Origin: Plutella xylostella | Lineage: Eukaryota > Arthropoda > Insecta > Lepidoptera > Plutellidae | DNA length: 64,000 bases | Assembly: GCF_932276165.1 (NCBI RefSeq) | Contig: NC_064012.1 | Span: 6,703,501 to 6,767,500, forward strand | Direction of reading: 5' to 3' | Shown here: positions 53,401 through 64,000 of the stretch, piece by piece | Position numbering within the stretch: position 1 is the first letter of the stretch | Layout: every line of letters begins with the position of its first letter | The notes under the pieces: model-generated | Databases searched by the model: none | Seen by the model: the letters and a program-made list of their open reading frames with translations, nothing else | What the model was told of the DNA's origin: nothing | Made by a program: the position numbers and the translations under genes

Positions 53401-56400
53401 GAGGATAATTTACTGTCTATATTTCGAGTTGTATTAGGGACAGGCACATTAGCACACTCACAAAAATAACATCGCCGATACAAGACCAAACTCCTAAAAG
53501 CATTGTCACTCAGATTTAGCTACAATTTGCCACGTACAAGCTTTAGGTAGCAATTCAAACAAATCAATGTGTGCTAGTTGCCCGTATGGGCCGTCCGCCT
53601 AGCCGTTGAATTTCCGGCGTCCCATCCGGACTCTCCATTCTATCCCTAATTGCAAAATCGGCTCTACGTGACAGGTTGTACTTAACGGTGTGAAAGACAG
53701 CTACTTATTCCATTGAGGCAACTATCGAATATGAATTAAAGAGTGTAGGGTGGAGTGGCTGGTTGAGCTCGTGGCGCGCTTCCGGCCCGGGTGCGCGCGC
53801 GCAAGCGGCATTCCGCCACCAAATACGCCAAGCGCAGCCACCAGCAGAATAATAAACATTTGTGAGTATTGTTACGAATACCAGTGCAGCTACTCGTATG
53901 ACAATGCCAGGAATGCCTTCCCAACTGCCATCGATAACATTCGACCCGTCTTCATGTTTTATTGTCTCATGTCAGCGACAACTAATGAAACAGAATATAT
54001 GATTTTGTTTTGCTCCAACTTTGTTCGCATGGAATTTATTACCGGCATAAAATGAAATGTGAGGAGTGTGTGTGACTTTTTGTAGTTAGGTACGCCTAAT
54101 TATGTTGATCGGTCAGTTTTCACATTTACGATGACAGCTTCTGTTTTAGACATATATACGACGCGGACTCGAATGTCTAACGATTTTAGATAATGGGTAT
54201 TATAAAAAATGCTTTGTTAAAAATAATCCTCCGAGTATTCCGATGCATTCAGTACTAAAAGTAGGTACATGTAACTTGTGCTTACATACTAATACACTAT
54301 TAAATAAAGAACAATGGTCATTTAAGATTGATAAACTGTTCGAGCTTGGAATTATTTATCATCAAGAGCTCAGTAAGTACCCGCATCAGTGTGACCGTCC
54401 GCTTTGTAGAATAAATTAATGTACCGATTAAAGGAGTAAATAGCCTCTCCATCGTATACTAGAAGAATAATAAAACAGAAGACAATTACTAGCTAGGTAG
54501 GTGTCATTCTTAAGAGGAGAGTATACCTTCGCGAATCTAGCGAAATAGGTATTTAGGGAAACATTTTCTATCGCTTGTACTCGGGTGTCACGAAAACGTT
54601 TAACACTAACTAAATATCAACCAATCTCTTTGATTTTGATGTCAATAGCTTCAGCATAATATATTCTAGGTTTATAGCTATCGCTTTAAAAAACGGTTTT
54701 CAAACGGTTTGATTCAACAAAGTATTTATCCTAAAAATTACGTTATTTGAGGTGCCTATAAGTTTGAATCTACAGAAAATTTAGAAAAAATAAAAAGTAT
54801 AAACCTTAAGTGTCAATAACATACTAAAAAGTCATGGAGATTGGATAATATTTAGTATTAGTAAAACGTTATCTTTTTGAATGGACGAGCAAGTGGTATA
54901 CTTCCCTCTAAAGGCTTCATTTCTTCGAACACAAACAAAATAGCCACTAAATAAAACTTCGAAGGCCGGCCGGTTCGAAACTATTTTACTTTTTTACCGA
55001 AAGTTGGTAAGGGATATTATTAGGCTGCTTGATACATTAGAGTTTCTACTATACTTAAAGTTTTATATACGTATAAACAGTAGTTAATTAAGGCTAAGTG
55101 AGACTAAATTGACGAGAGTCGCTCAAGCGTAATGAAGGGCGCAAGAACGAACGTTTTATGAGATGAAATTACTGTAGTTGTCTCTATTCAAATAAAAAAA
55201 AACTTTGTACTGTTACCTAAGTTTTATTCATTTTATAGTACACACAGTGCTTAAATGTAACTGTGTATAGTTTGTTTCAAGCAAGTTCAAGGTACTTGGT
55301 TGTTGCTCTAAATTCTTTGAACTAACTATCTACCTAATCTCACTAAATATATAACTCGAAGCTAGTAGCTTCCATAGTAGAAGCAGATAGGTAACAGTTA
55401 CATACTAAAGCATTGTTAAAAACGGCTGATAGAAAATCAACCGATCCCAATAATAACAGTGCCGGATGTAATTACAATATGCCTCACTAAAAAGTCAGAT
55501 TATATCTTGCCCCATATTGTGCTTTATGTATGGGCAGAAAATGTAGGCAATATTCCATTCGACGTGGGTTCGACAGGACGTTTCCCGATCCGACAGTCTG
55601 CCAGCCTCCTGTTCCAACGAACGCTTGCTTGACAGATATCGGGCATGTGTAATTGATTCATGTTTTCGTGAATAGTATTGTAGAGTTTATATTGAAGTCT
55701 CGTAACTCGAACTCAATAATATTTTTAGTAAATGTTTCAGGTTTATTACGAATAAATAAAATGCAGATTATTAATCTGTATCTATTCTTTTTACTGTATT
55801 TCACCCTACAGTACATCTATAAAGAAATTGGAAAGGAACCCCAATGAATTCAAGTATTTTACTTTTAGCATGTATTTCATCATCACCATGAGCCTATAGC
55901 AGTCCACTGCTGGACGTAGGCCTCTCCCAAAGCACGCCACTGGATGCGATCTTTAGTTTTCCGCATCCAATCATATCCAGCCACCTTTCGAAAATCGTCA
56001 CCCCATTTAGCCGGAGGGCGTCCCACACTACGTTTGTCTAGTCGCGGCCTCCACTCCAGAACACGTTTACCCCATCGGTCATCGGTTCTTCGACAGATGT
56101 GACCAGCCCACTGCCACTTAAGCTAACTAACTCGGTGAGCTATGTCGGTGACTTTAGTTCTCTGTCGGATTACTTCGTTCCGGATGCGATCTTTCAGAGA
56201 GACTCCAAGCATAGCTCTTTCCATAGCTCGCTGAGTGACCTTCAGTTTGTGAATTAGTCCCACTGTAAGTGTCTACGTTTCAGCCTCATAGGTCATAACC
56301 GGTAGGACACACTGATCAAAGACTTTCGTCTTGAGATTTTGTGGTATGGGCGAAAAGAAGTTTGCCAAATGCTGTCCAGCCCAACTGTATTCTTCTATTG

Positions 56401-58775
56401 ACCTCTGATTGGAAGTTGTTTCTACCCAGCTGCAGAGTCTGTTTTAGGTAGACATATTGTTGAACAACTTCTAGGCTCATGCCATCCACGGTTATTGGAC
56501 ACGGGAGAACGTGGCTATTATACATAACCTTAGTTTTATCCAGGTTCATCCCGAAGCCAACCTGGCGTGAAGCTTTGATTAGGCTGTTCAGCATTTGTTG
56601 AAGTTCCTGCAGAAATTCAGCTATAATGACGATGTCGTCGGCAAATCGAAGGTGCGAGATGTATTCGCCGTTGATGTTTATGCCTTGTCCTTTCCAGTCC
56701 AGAGTTTTAAAGACATCTTCCAATGCATTGCTAAACAGTTTCGGGGAAATTACGTCCCCCTGTCTCACGCCTCTTTGCATATGGATAGGTCTTGTCTGAT
56801 GGTTCTGTACTTGGACAGTCATTATGGCGTCATATAGACATTTCAGCACCTCAATGTATCGCCAGTCTATTTGGCACCTCTGCAAGCGAGGAAGCATGTA
56901 TTTAACTTTTAATAAATGATTGTCAATCAAGAATCGATATTTTTTTCTGGTTCATGGAACCCCTGCTTTGAGTCTAGAATAGAATATATATAATTATCTA
57001 TTTATTTTTAGGGTTCCATACCTCAAACGGAAAATAGGAACCCTTATAGAATCAGTTTGTTGTCTGTCTGATTCTGTTTGTCACCACCCTTTTTCTCAGA
57101 AAAAGATAGCTAATATTTCACATAGATTTAAAAATTATGGCCTAAATGGTATAAGATTTTTAATAGGTTTTCAGATTTGTTAGGAAACCTAACAAATCTA
57201 TTCTCATTTTAATATGATATGATAATATATGTATTATAATTTGTAATTTCGGCCTTTTTGGTCTAGTTGCAAACTTGGCAGCTGTTCTAATTTACATATG
57301 AGACATATTTATTCTGTAGAGGTAAAAATTTATGTGAAGAAAGTTCCACTCAAGGGAGCTGTACATGCTGGATATTATACCCCATAAGTCTATCAGAATA
57401 ATTCACTTTTGCCAGTGTCTCCACAAACAAAACTTCATCATTATAATGCGATGATTTTTGCAGCAAAACCCTTCCTCTATTGAAAGGAGACTCATGTCCC
57501 AGCAGTGGAGATGTAACGTTTTTGATGGTGAATCTTGCTCATAGGTAAGTAGTAAACATTGCTAAATCCAATCAAGAGTACAGAAAAGAAGGGGCTCATT
57601 GATACCGAGTCTGAAGGCAAAAGTTTTAATCTTAGTGTTTTCAAACCTAACATTTTTTCAGAGAAAATTAATATTTACGGAAACAATCATTTGATGAGTC
57701 GAATTTTAAACAAAGAATTTTAGGTTTTACAGCACCAAAAATAGAATTTGGGCCTTCAGAATCAACATCAATGAGGCCTTTCTTTTCCTGTACCCTACAA
57801 ATGTAGACTGAAGTAAATTAGAATGAGATAAAATACATAGGTGATTGCTAAGTGATATACATGCTGGAAGTGAAATCTACTTAAACTAAGCAAATTCACA
57901 CAATCTAGGTACTTGGAAAATGTTAGATCCATACTCCCAAAGCCTAAGTAATAGTTAATAACAAAGACTTAATTTTTTAAATATATTTATGGTTAATTTT
58001 TAAAAATTTCAGATGTGGAGAAAAGTATGATTCTGAATATAAATATTCAATATCAATAGCATTTGTGCATATACAACTAATGTTATGGTAAATAAATTTT
58101 ATTTGAAAAGTATAAATGTAATCTTTCATATCTTCTCTGGAAACTGAAGCTTAATGTTGCTAATGGGAAGAATAATTATGCACGCACAGCGATTACTAAA
58201 CATACTTACCTGAAGATCACATAGAAACGTCAGTTACATTTGGTAGGTAGGTAGTTTACCCATAAAAGAAAGTACCCGCATAAATTTTACAAAAAAATAA
58301 ACTGGTCATGAACATGAATAATATTTGAACAAAACGATAAAACTAAAGTTAAATGCAACTGCCGCTGTTCTAACTTCGAAACTGACAAGGGAGAAACGCA
58401 AGCATGACATTAACTACACAGAAAGTCCACAAAGTTAAGTTAAAGTTTTAAGAAACTTACCTCGTACTTGATGCCTGCCAAGCGGAGCCATGTTTCAACC
58501 TTCAGGCAGTACGGGGAAGTCGACGGCAGCATCGGCGTTCGCGAAAACTGGTACAAGTAAACGATGTCTTGCTCGAAAGATATCTTGTGCACAGTGGGCT
58601 TCGGCGGAGCTACTTCTGACTTCTTCTCCTCGGCCTTCTCTTCTCCCTTCTCGGGTTCTTTGGGAGTTTCTTCCTTTTCTTTTGTCCCACCATTGTCTAC
58701 CGGTGGAGCGTCCTCTTTCTCCTTTTGTTCCTTATCAGGGTTCGCGGGAACGTTATTTATAACTTCGGTCGCCAT
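38439..58775 (-). CDS. fax: Failed axon connections (metaxin/GST-like protein)
   Basis: Complete six-exon gene: 58775-58461, 43928-43793, 42055-41853, 39645-39508, 39142-38912, 38561-38439. All GT-AG, phases consistent, total 1146 bp, 381 aa. Residues 1-65 are a charged Lys/Glu/Pro-rich head. From about 70 follows a thioredoxin-like/GST-N domain of the fax type (DIVYLYQFSRTP, SPYCLKVETWLR, GQLPFVELNGEEIADSSFII), then a metaxin-like GST-C domain (about 155-315; ENHLSWVILWWR, RPYFFGEEPTL, LDIVAFANLAQL). The last 55 residues are a Lys/Glu repeat tail. In flies fax acts in axon development with Abl; whether it has catalytic activity is unclear. The first intron is 14.5 kb. A palindromic X-box lies 226 bp upstream of the ATG. 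Start chosen: the only ATG before the conserved part, with a stop-free short 5' context. Confidence 0.93.
39175..39357 (+). mobile_element. RTE-type LINE 3' end in fax intron 4
   Basis: GTGTTGTGGCGCTCCTTGAG, AAAGGCTATGTCCAGCAGTGG and a TGATGATG end match the terminal coding part and tail of RTE-type LINEs (compare AYVQQ at 1380-1395). Opposite strand to fax. The copy is frame-broken. Confidence 0.65.
45280..45440. promoter_or_regulatory. GC-rich island with X-box-like motif in fax intron 1
   Basis: GC content rises sharply here. GTTGCCATGGCGAC at 45313-45326 fits the RFX X-box pattern (two half-sites with a 2-bp spacer, one base off the perfect palindrome). It may be an enhancer or internal promoter; evidence is motif only. 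Confidence 0.3.
51225..51400. other. GC-rich island with (GCG)n repeat in fax intron 1
   Basis: A seven- to eight-unit CGG/GCG trinucleotide run at about 51286-51309 sits in a 170-bp GC-rich patch that is open in frames on both strands through lack of stops. The translations are Arg/Pro low-complexity and are not taken as coding. It could be an unmethylated CpG-rich regulatory patch. Confidence 0.4.
55867..56935 (-). mobile_element. 5'-truncated RTE-type LINE in fax intron 1
   Basis: On the minus strand the first 204 codons (56930-56316) hold reverse transcriptase motifs: MQRGVRQGDVISPKLF and the catalytic FADD in RFADDIVIIAE, then GMNLDKTKVM. After a frameshift near 56330 the reading continues in another frame with WAGHICRRTDDRWGKR and ends with AYVQQWTA before a GATGATG tail near 55870. 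The endonuclease part is missing (5' truncation) and at least one frameshift and a stop break the ORF. Same family as 1187-1428. Same strand as fax. Confidence 0.88.
57007..57130. mobile_element. Lepidopteran GGGTTCC repeat fragment
   Basis: AGGGTTCCATACCTCAAA, AGGAACCCTTATAGAATC and TTTGTTGTCTGTCTG form a widespread lepidopteran repeat as I recall it (AGGGTTCCGTACCTC...GGAACCC). The GGGTTCC/GGAACCC pair is an internal inverted repeat. Family name not assigned. Confidence 0.5.
57483..57540 (+). mobile_element. LINE 3'-end remnant
   Basis: AGACTCATGTCCCAGCAGTGG resembles the terminal codons of RTE-type LINEs (compare GTCCAGCAGTG at 1385-1395 and 39325-39336). Too short to classify further. 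Confidence 0.4.
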
Positions 58776-59437
58776 TGCTAATAATTAAGCACAGTTCTTA
58801 TTAAAAAACAACACGAACTTTAATTCACAACAGTTTTTAAAAGGGCACCCTGTAAAAAATTAACACTGTAATAAAACCGGCGGGTAAGGTAACGAAAGAG
58901 GACTGCCCGCTTGACGCCGAACGAGCGAATGAAATTCAAATATACATGAATGATGAGCGTGAGAGCGACGGCTGTAGTTTCTACTCTTTCTACCGGTGTC
59001 GTTGCCTGGCAACGATTGTCGATTCCTTTCAAAATGGCGTCTACTAGCTCATAAAACCGGATGCTACAGTGAATCCTTTGTCTGCCTTTCAGTAAATATT
59101 GTTTGATATAAAGTTATAACACGTTCAAAAAATAATATTAATATTAATACGTATTAATGATATATGTGAACCCTTAATATTAATTGTTATAATAAAAGAG
59201 TACAATAGGAAAGTCTCAATCCGGAAATTAAGTTTACCGCATATGTTTGTGTACAATAAAAGTAAATAACTGCTCCTGGAATGAAGACGTGCTGTGTGTG
59301 ACCACATTAAAAAAAATAATTGGTCATTTTTTATTATGATCGAAAGTGGTGCTGATCATGTCTTTGACAATTATTTTCTTTTTTGTGATTATAATTATGT
59401 ATGCTCTTGGTGTATCTATAATAATAATAAATAAATC
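58776..59437 (-). other. fax 5' UTR and promoter region
   Basis: No exon of another gene is seen. The stretch holds the fax 5' UTR (start unknown), a GC-richer segment at about 58870-59040 with the X-box and an AAAATGGCG word (59031-59039) resembling a YY1/Pho site, then AT-rich DNA. No TATA box is convincing. Confidence 0.5.
59001..59013. promoter_or_regulatory. Palindromic X-box (RFX site) upstream of fax
   Basis: GTTGCC-T-GGCAAC is a perfect palindrome of two RFX half-sites with a 1-bp spacer, 226 bp upstream of the fax start codon. RFX factors drive ciliary and sensory-neuron genes in animals. Location and perfect symmetry make it a good candidate; binding is inferred. Confidence 0.55.
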
Positions 59438-59450
59438 ATATATTTCTCCT
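59438..59450. repeat. SINE target-site duplication, left
   Basis: ATATATTTCTCCT is repeated exactly at 59783-59795 and brackets the SINE. Confidence 0.85.
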
Positions 59451-59782
59451 GAGAGCGGTGGTAGCTCAATCGGGTAAGCGCCCGCTTCTCACGCCAGAGA
59501 TGCGGGTTCGAATCCCGGCGCTGACATGTACCAATGAGTTCTTTTAACTTAAGTACAATGTATACCATCGCTCTTACGGTGAAGGAAAACATCGTGAGAA
59601 AACCTGCATATCTAGATCTAGCACATCTAGATATGGGAACCCACCAACCCTCAGTGGACCAGCGTGGTGGAGAAATGGTCCAAGCTTAGGAAGGCAGTTT
59701 AGACCTTGGGGATATGCACAACGGTTCCATTCGAGAGAGCCAGGTGCAGGTATGTACACCCCCACAGAGAATAGAATAGAAT
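59451..59782 (+). mobile_element. tRNA-derived SINE, full length (332 bp)
   Basis: The head is tRNA-like with polymerase III boxes: A box TAGCTCAATCGG (about 59461-59472) and B box GGTTCGAATCC (about 59506-59516). A body of about 230 bp follows and the 3' end is an AGAAT-type repeat. Perfect 13-bp flanking duplications show insertion by target-primed reverse transcription and set both ends. Fragments of the same family lie at 4537-4590 and 21250-21440. The open frame at 59574-59765 on the minus strand is a by-product. Confidence 0.9.
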
Positions 59783-59795
59783 ATATATTTCTCCT
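59783..59795. repeat. SINE target-site duplication, right
   Basis: Exact second copy of the 13-bp word at 59438-59450. Confidence 0.85.
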
Positions 59796-59883
59796 GTCAC
59801 TTGCGAGGAAAAAACTGTTAGTAAATAATATAATGTTACAACCAAAAAAGAGGTTTATGAACCGGAAATGGAAAATCAGGTAT

Positions 59884-59915
59884 CCTAACTAATATTATAA
59901 ATGCGAAAGTAACTG

Positions 59916-59946
<31 letters not shown>

Positions 59947-60102
59947 TACTCTTTCACGCCAAAACTACTGAACGGATTTGAATGAAATTTGGTATACATA
60001 CGGTCTAGACCCTGGGAAAGAATATAGGCTACTTTTTATCCCGTAATTCCCACGGGAAAACTTTTTAAGGCGAAGCGAAGCGCGCGGGAACAGCTAGTAT
60101 AA
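59884..60102 (+). mobile_element. Lep1/helentron-like nonautonomous element with CTGT microsatellite
   Basis: Begins near CTAATATTATAAATGCGAAAG, continues with a (CTGT)n tract, then TTTCACGCCAAAACTACTGAA, GAAATTTGGTATACATA, TTTTTATCCCGTAATTCCCACGGGA and the end GCGCGGGAACAGCTAGT. This is the conserved arrangement of a very common lepidopteran Helitron-related repeat (Lep1/HINE type). No coding capacity. Exact ends uncertain by a few bases. Confidence 0.75.
59919..59946 (+). repeat. (CTGT)n microsatellite
   Basis: Six or seven CTGT units inside the helentron-like element; such tetranucleotide tracts are a usual part of this family. Confidence 0.8.
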
Positions 60103-61726
60103 AATAAAATGACTTTTTACTTTCTGAAGTTATTTCTCATTTCCATGCTATAAGACACCTGTGTTTTAGGGCTGATTTTTCAATAGTCATATAAATGTTA
60201 TAGATCTAACGAATAAAATGATTTATTTCACTAATATCAACGTTCAGACGCGACAGTATCAGAAATTATTCCCCAGGTATCTTATTATTCCTACTTCACT
60301 TCGCAAAAACTGTAATAGGTACCTATAACGTTTTTGTATATTAAAATAATTGTTTGAAAATCTCGTAATTTAGTTTTTTTGTCAAGTCTATTTTGTTTTT
60401 TTCTTTTTTGTAATTGATAATCCTAAGAACTCAGCCTAATACTGTTGATAAATATACTAAATTTTTAACGCAAACAAAAAGACAAAAAAAAATATACCTA
60501 TATTAAAAAGTTGGCCTTACTCCAGTCAAAATATGTATTATACCTACTTTTGACGAGCGTTAAGGCACACGTTAAGGTACTTTCCATAAGCATAAATGTA
60601 GTATTCAGGTAAAAAGCTAATTAGAAAGGTTTATTTCTATTCCTACAATTCACTCATAACAATAAATTAAATTATCAATCTCGAAAAACAAAACAAAATA
60701 TATAATGGTATATTATAATATTTATAATGTATAATTAAATATTTCACTGCAAGTATGCAAAAGTCGATTTTCAGCACTGTTTTTGAGAAATTATCAAAGT
60801 AGTTAAAGTTTTTGTATAAATCATTATAAAACAACTAAAATATTTAATGGATCCTAAGTATATAATTTAATCTCAATTAATTATGTTGTTTATTCAGGGT
60901 ACATACCCTTACATAAAATGCCTTAAAAAGTACAGAGTTCCGAAGCTGGCAACATTGGCGCATAGCCGTTATGTTGGCAGCAATGGTTTTCAGTGTTGCC
61001 ACAATATGTATGATAAGCTACCCCAAAAATTCGATATTTTTTTATGACTGTATCTCGTTAAATTAAGCAAATGTTTCGGAATGACATTAAAAAATGGTTA
61101 AGTTTATCTATAAAGTAGCTAAGTTGGCAACATTACAGGCTTGACATAGGGTAGCCAACATAATAATATCGCCATACATCCTGTTCTATGAAATGCATTC
61201 TATGTTCTATGGAAAGTTGAGGCTTTTGTATAATTTTTGTACAAGGAAATAATGATTAAGTTTTCATTTCCGCACAGAGTACATTAATGCATTTCCGTTT
61301 TCTTCATCTTTTTACCAGGATGGTGATGTGATTGTGATGTTGCAATGCAAGGGCCAGCCTCTACCCTCGCTGTTGGTCCCATAGAAACTCCATAGTCCAT
61401 AGAAATAAGCATTTGTGTTATTATATAATATAAGAGCCTATCTTATCTTAATAGTTCTAGTTTTTCGCGTAGGATTCACTTTGCCATAACTCAAATCCGT
61501 TCGAGTCTTCCGTCCCCTCGACGTAACACTGCCCGCATTCTTGTTTTCACTCTCAACCAAGGACTTTGAATACAATATCCTTGCTCTCAACTGCTGTTTG
61601 GGAGCTATTACACTTTTATACCTGGCCAAACTACCTAGGTAACATTAACAAACCACCTATCCATTCTTTTATAGATTGCCGGAAAATACCGATAAATCTT
61701 GAGATAAGATGTGTAGCGCTGGAGAC
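60103..61726. other. Intergenic DNA, no gene
   Basis: No coding exon seen. GGCAACATT and GTGTTGCCAC words in opposite orientation (60940-61000, repeated near 61120) suggest remnants of a repeat but cannot be delimited. The frame at 61438-61629 on the minus strand has no recognisable motif. Confidence 0.5.
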
Positions 61727-61743
61727 CCAGTAGATGGCGCTAC
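61727..61743 (+). promoter_or_regulatory. CTCF-like motif
   Basis: CCAGTAGATGGCGCTAC matches the conserved CTCF core (CCAnnAGATGGCGCT-like in insects). It lies inside an inverted repeat with arms TGTAGCGC / GCGCTACA (61712-61745), about 3 kb upstream of fax. Possible insulator; binding unproven. Confidence 0.4.
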
Positions 61744-61746
61744 ACT

Positions 61747-64000
61747 GGCACATAACAATATGTAGGTAAGGCCATAGACATAGACACTAATATTAGTCTA
61801 TCTATGGTAAGGGCGCAGTGCCTAAAAGCTCCGTACACCTTTCTATTCTGAAAGGAAATGTTGTAAGTACCTATTGCGTTCCCAAGATGAAAACCATCAT
61901 AAGTTTTTTCCAAACAGAAAAGTACCTAGGTAAGTACTTACTTACCAAAATGTGTGTACGGTGACACACGGAATATTATACCTACCTAATTATTATTAGT
62001 AATTGTCCAGAGAAAGCTATTCATTGCAAAGAGGTATTTAAAATAATGTAGAACAAACAAGACAAGTAGGTAGACATAAAGATTTATTGATTTATTAAAA
62101 TGACAATGTACAAAATAAGTACATCAATGTTAAGATCTTTAGGTACATACATTTCGTTCGTAAGTAATAAATTAGGCAGCGTATCACGCTATCGTGTGTG
62201 AATATTATCGCTTTAGTGACGCTTAACCATGTAATATTTGCCATTGAGCACATTCATGACGTTAATTTTTTGATCAAAAAATAAATTATTTCTTATTCTT
62301 TATCCTTAATTTATTTTTCCTGCAACGATAGCGTGGGTCGATGCGTTAATTTACCTATATATTTGAAAGATAATACAAATAATTTGATCAAGCATAATTT
62401 ACATCACAACACAGTAAGTAATGGGTGGTTATTTTTATAAAATTATTATTATTATTACCTAAGTCAATAGGTACTATAGCTTGCATAAATTATAATTAAG
62501 TTCATAATAAAAATAAAAATCTTCTTGTAAATATGTACTTAGCTAATTAACACATAATGACTGACGACATCCGATTAGCTTAGTGAAAATTAAATTACTA
62601 CCGCGTGGTAAATAAGTAGGTCTACTTTGATATTACATATGTATAAGACAAGAGTGCTTGTGATGTGTTATAATTACATGTAATATGATAGATCAATTAG
62701 AAAACTTATGCGGTTTTCCATAAAAAGAAGACAAAAGTAAAACATGTGCTCTGTAAATACCATTAAAAACTCCCAATTAACCTGGATTGAACTTTTTTTT
62801 GTGGTTAGTAATACCGATACATTTTAATCACAATAATTAATAATATATAAATTACATGCAACAACAAGGTGAAGTCAAATTTGACCGATAAAAATAATAA
62901 TTTATTTTTATTATTGATATTGGGAGAAAGTGAATTGATAAAAAAGTATAACGAAAATAGGGTTAATAAATACCTACTAAAAGATAAGTTAAAATACCAA
63001 ACTTTTTCTAAGCCTCGATGGTAAAAAATATGGATTAAGTTTCTTTGTAGTTTTGATATTGTTAGCTACTTTTATCAGTAGTTCTTAGCACTATATGACA
63101 AATTACCAGTTTTTAACTAGCTTAGCTTATTATAATGTAAGTATTGAAATAGAAGTAATGCTATATAATTATTATAGTTATTAGGTAGTATAATTATCTT
63201 ACTTATTACTTTAGTCTTATTACTATCAAAAAACGGCACGAACCCATAATAAAATGTAAATTTTAACACTTAATCATATTCAATTCCTCATCCATATTTC
63301 AATGAGGGCCTTCGGAATAGAAAGCACCTTTAAAGACCTATTCATGAGTGACATAACTGCCGAGCCTCTGCCCGAATAGCAAAATCACTAACCGACTATT
63401 ATATCGCTTCGGTCAAAATAGGCCCTAATCATTATTTCATAAAAATAAATTACATTAACCTAACTAGATCAAGCCATAAAAAGTGCATAAATAACAAAAT
63501 ATATAAATTAGGAAGTGTTTACTTCAAGAAGAAATATTAAATAGAGTCATCTGTTTATAAGTAGGTATTGCTATCAATTGAAACCTTGCAAATACATACA
63601 GTTACATCATCATAATAATATTATTATTTTGTTTAAAAAACTACATAATAAAAATCTTTATTATGTAGTTTAAAAAAGTTTGATCAACTAAGATTAAGTT
63701 ACCCTTATTACTGAATTAAGAAATACATACATCTTTTTGGCATAAAGTAATTTGGCCTAAAATGTCCATAATAGCTTTAGTCCATATTACCTAATGTTAT
63801 GCGTTCCGAGTAGGTAATGTGAGTAAAAAAATGACTACTTCTGTAATTTTTCACAAAAAAAAGATATTGCGACCAATAAAAAAGGTTTTCAATTAGTTAT
63901 TGCTTATTTCTATTAGTCTTTAGCTGGAATGCCGTATCTCCTTTGTAGTTGTGTTATTTATTGTTAACTACAGGGTTTACGCTTATATTGCTTCACTACA
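61747..64000. other. AT-rich intergenic DNA, no gene
   Basis: No coding frame of interest on either strand and no recognisable mobile element; several short A/T-only tracts and TACCTA words. Confidence 0.5.

Larger units (their letters stand above)
43929..58460 (-). other. fax intron 1 (14.5 kb)
   Basis: Bounded by donor GAG|GTAAGT at 58461/58460 and acceptor TTGTTGCAG before 43928. Within it I see the LINE remnants at 55867-56935, 57007-57130 and 57483-57540, and two GC-rich islands (45280-45440 and 51225-51400). The remainder has no coding exon I can support; the listed 60-100 codon frames are isolated and motif-free. Large first introns often carry enhancers; none is identifiable from sequence alone. 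Confidence 0.8.

Noticed and set aside
59451..59530. tRNA gene
   Set aside because: The A and B boxes are present but the cloverleaf is imperfect and the sequence continues into a SINE body with a 13-bp target duplication.

Overview
The window is eukaryotic and almost certainly from a moth or butterfly (Lepidoptera). The evidence is the gene content (peroxidasin, failed-axon-connections, a Trp/His-rich secreted protein of the Vajk type), GT-AG introns, AT-rich intergenic DNA full of TACCTA-like words, and many lepidopteran-style repeats: RTE-type LINE 3' ends with TGATGA tails, a tRNA-derived SINE, and a Lep1/helentron-like element with a CTGT microsatellite. This assignment is inference; no species name is supported.

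Layout. 1-7.86 kb is gene-free and holds decayed repeats, a palindromic MITE (1907-2045) and a 519-bp element built from CCGAATA/TATTCGG words (3652-4170) flanked by a 12-bp direct repeat. 7.97-14.63 kb is a very young Ty3/gypsy LTR retrotransposon: two 348-bp LTRs that look identical by eye, CTAT target duplication, one long gag-pol ORF. It sits a few bases upstream of ORF1 of a CR1/Jockey-group non-LTR retrotransposon (ORF1 14638-15642, ORF2 about 16247-19150), so the two are nested.

Three host genes follow. (1) + strand, 22235-26100: a two-exon gene for a secreted protein with a His-rich segment and dense Trp-Lys repeats, probably Vajk-like cuticle or extracellular protein; a 24-bp first coding exon was inferred. 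(2) - strand, 33390-27415: a complete seven-exon peroxidasin (1314 aa) with LRRs, four Ig domains and a heme peroxidase domain, without the C-terminal von Willebrand C domain known from fly and human proteins. Genes 1 and 2 converge, with facing poly(A) signals near 26.5 kb. (3) - strand, 58775-38439: a complete six-exon failed-axon-connections (fax) gene (381 aa) with a 14.5-kb first intron holding LINE debris and two GC-rich islands. A palindromic RFX-type X-box (59001-59013) lies 226 bp upstream of the fax start codon.

59-64 kb holds a full-length SINE with a perfect 13-bp target duplication, the helentron-like element, a CTCF-like site and AT-rich DNA without genes.

Exon boundaries were derived by hand from splice sites and phase continuity; for peroxidasin and fax the exons add up to exact multiples of three with consistent phases. 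No CRISPR, operon or prokaryotic feature is present. I found no clearly new molecular system. The best leads are the variant protease motif and tandem repeats of the gypsy element, the CCGAATA element, the Trp/His-rich gene and the fax X-box.
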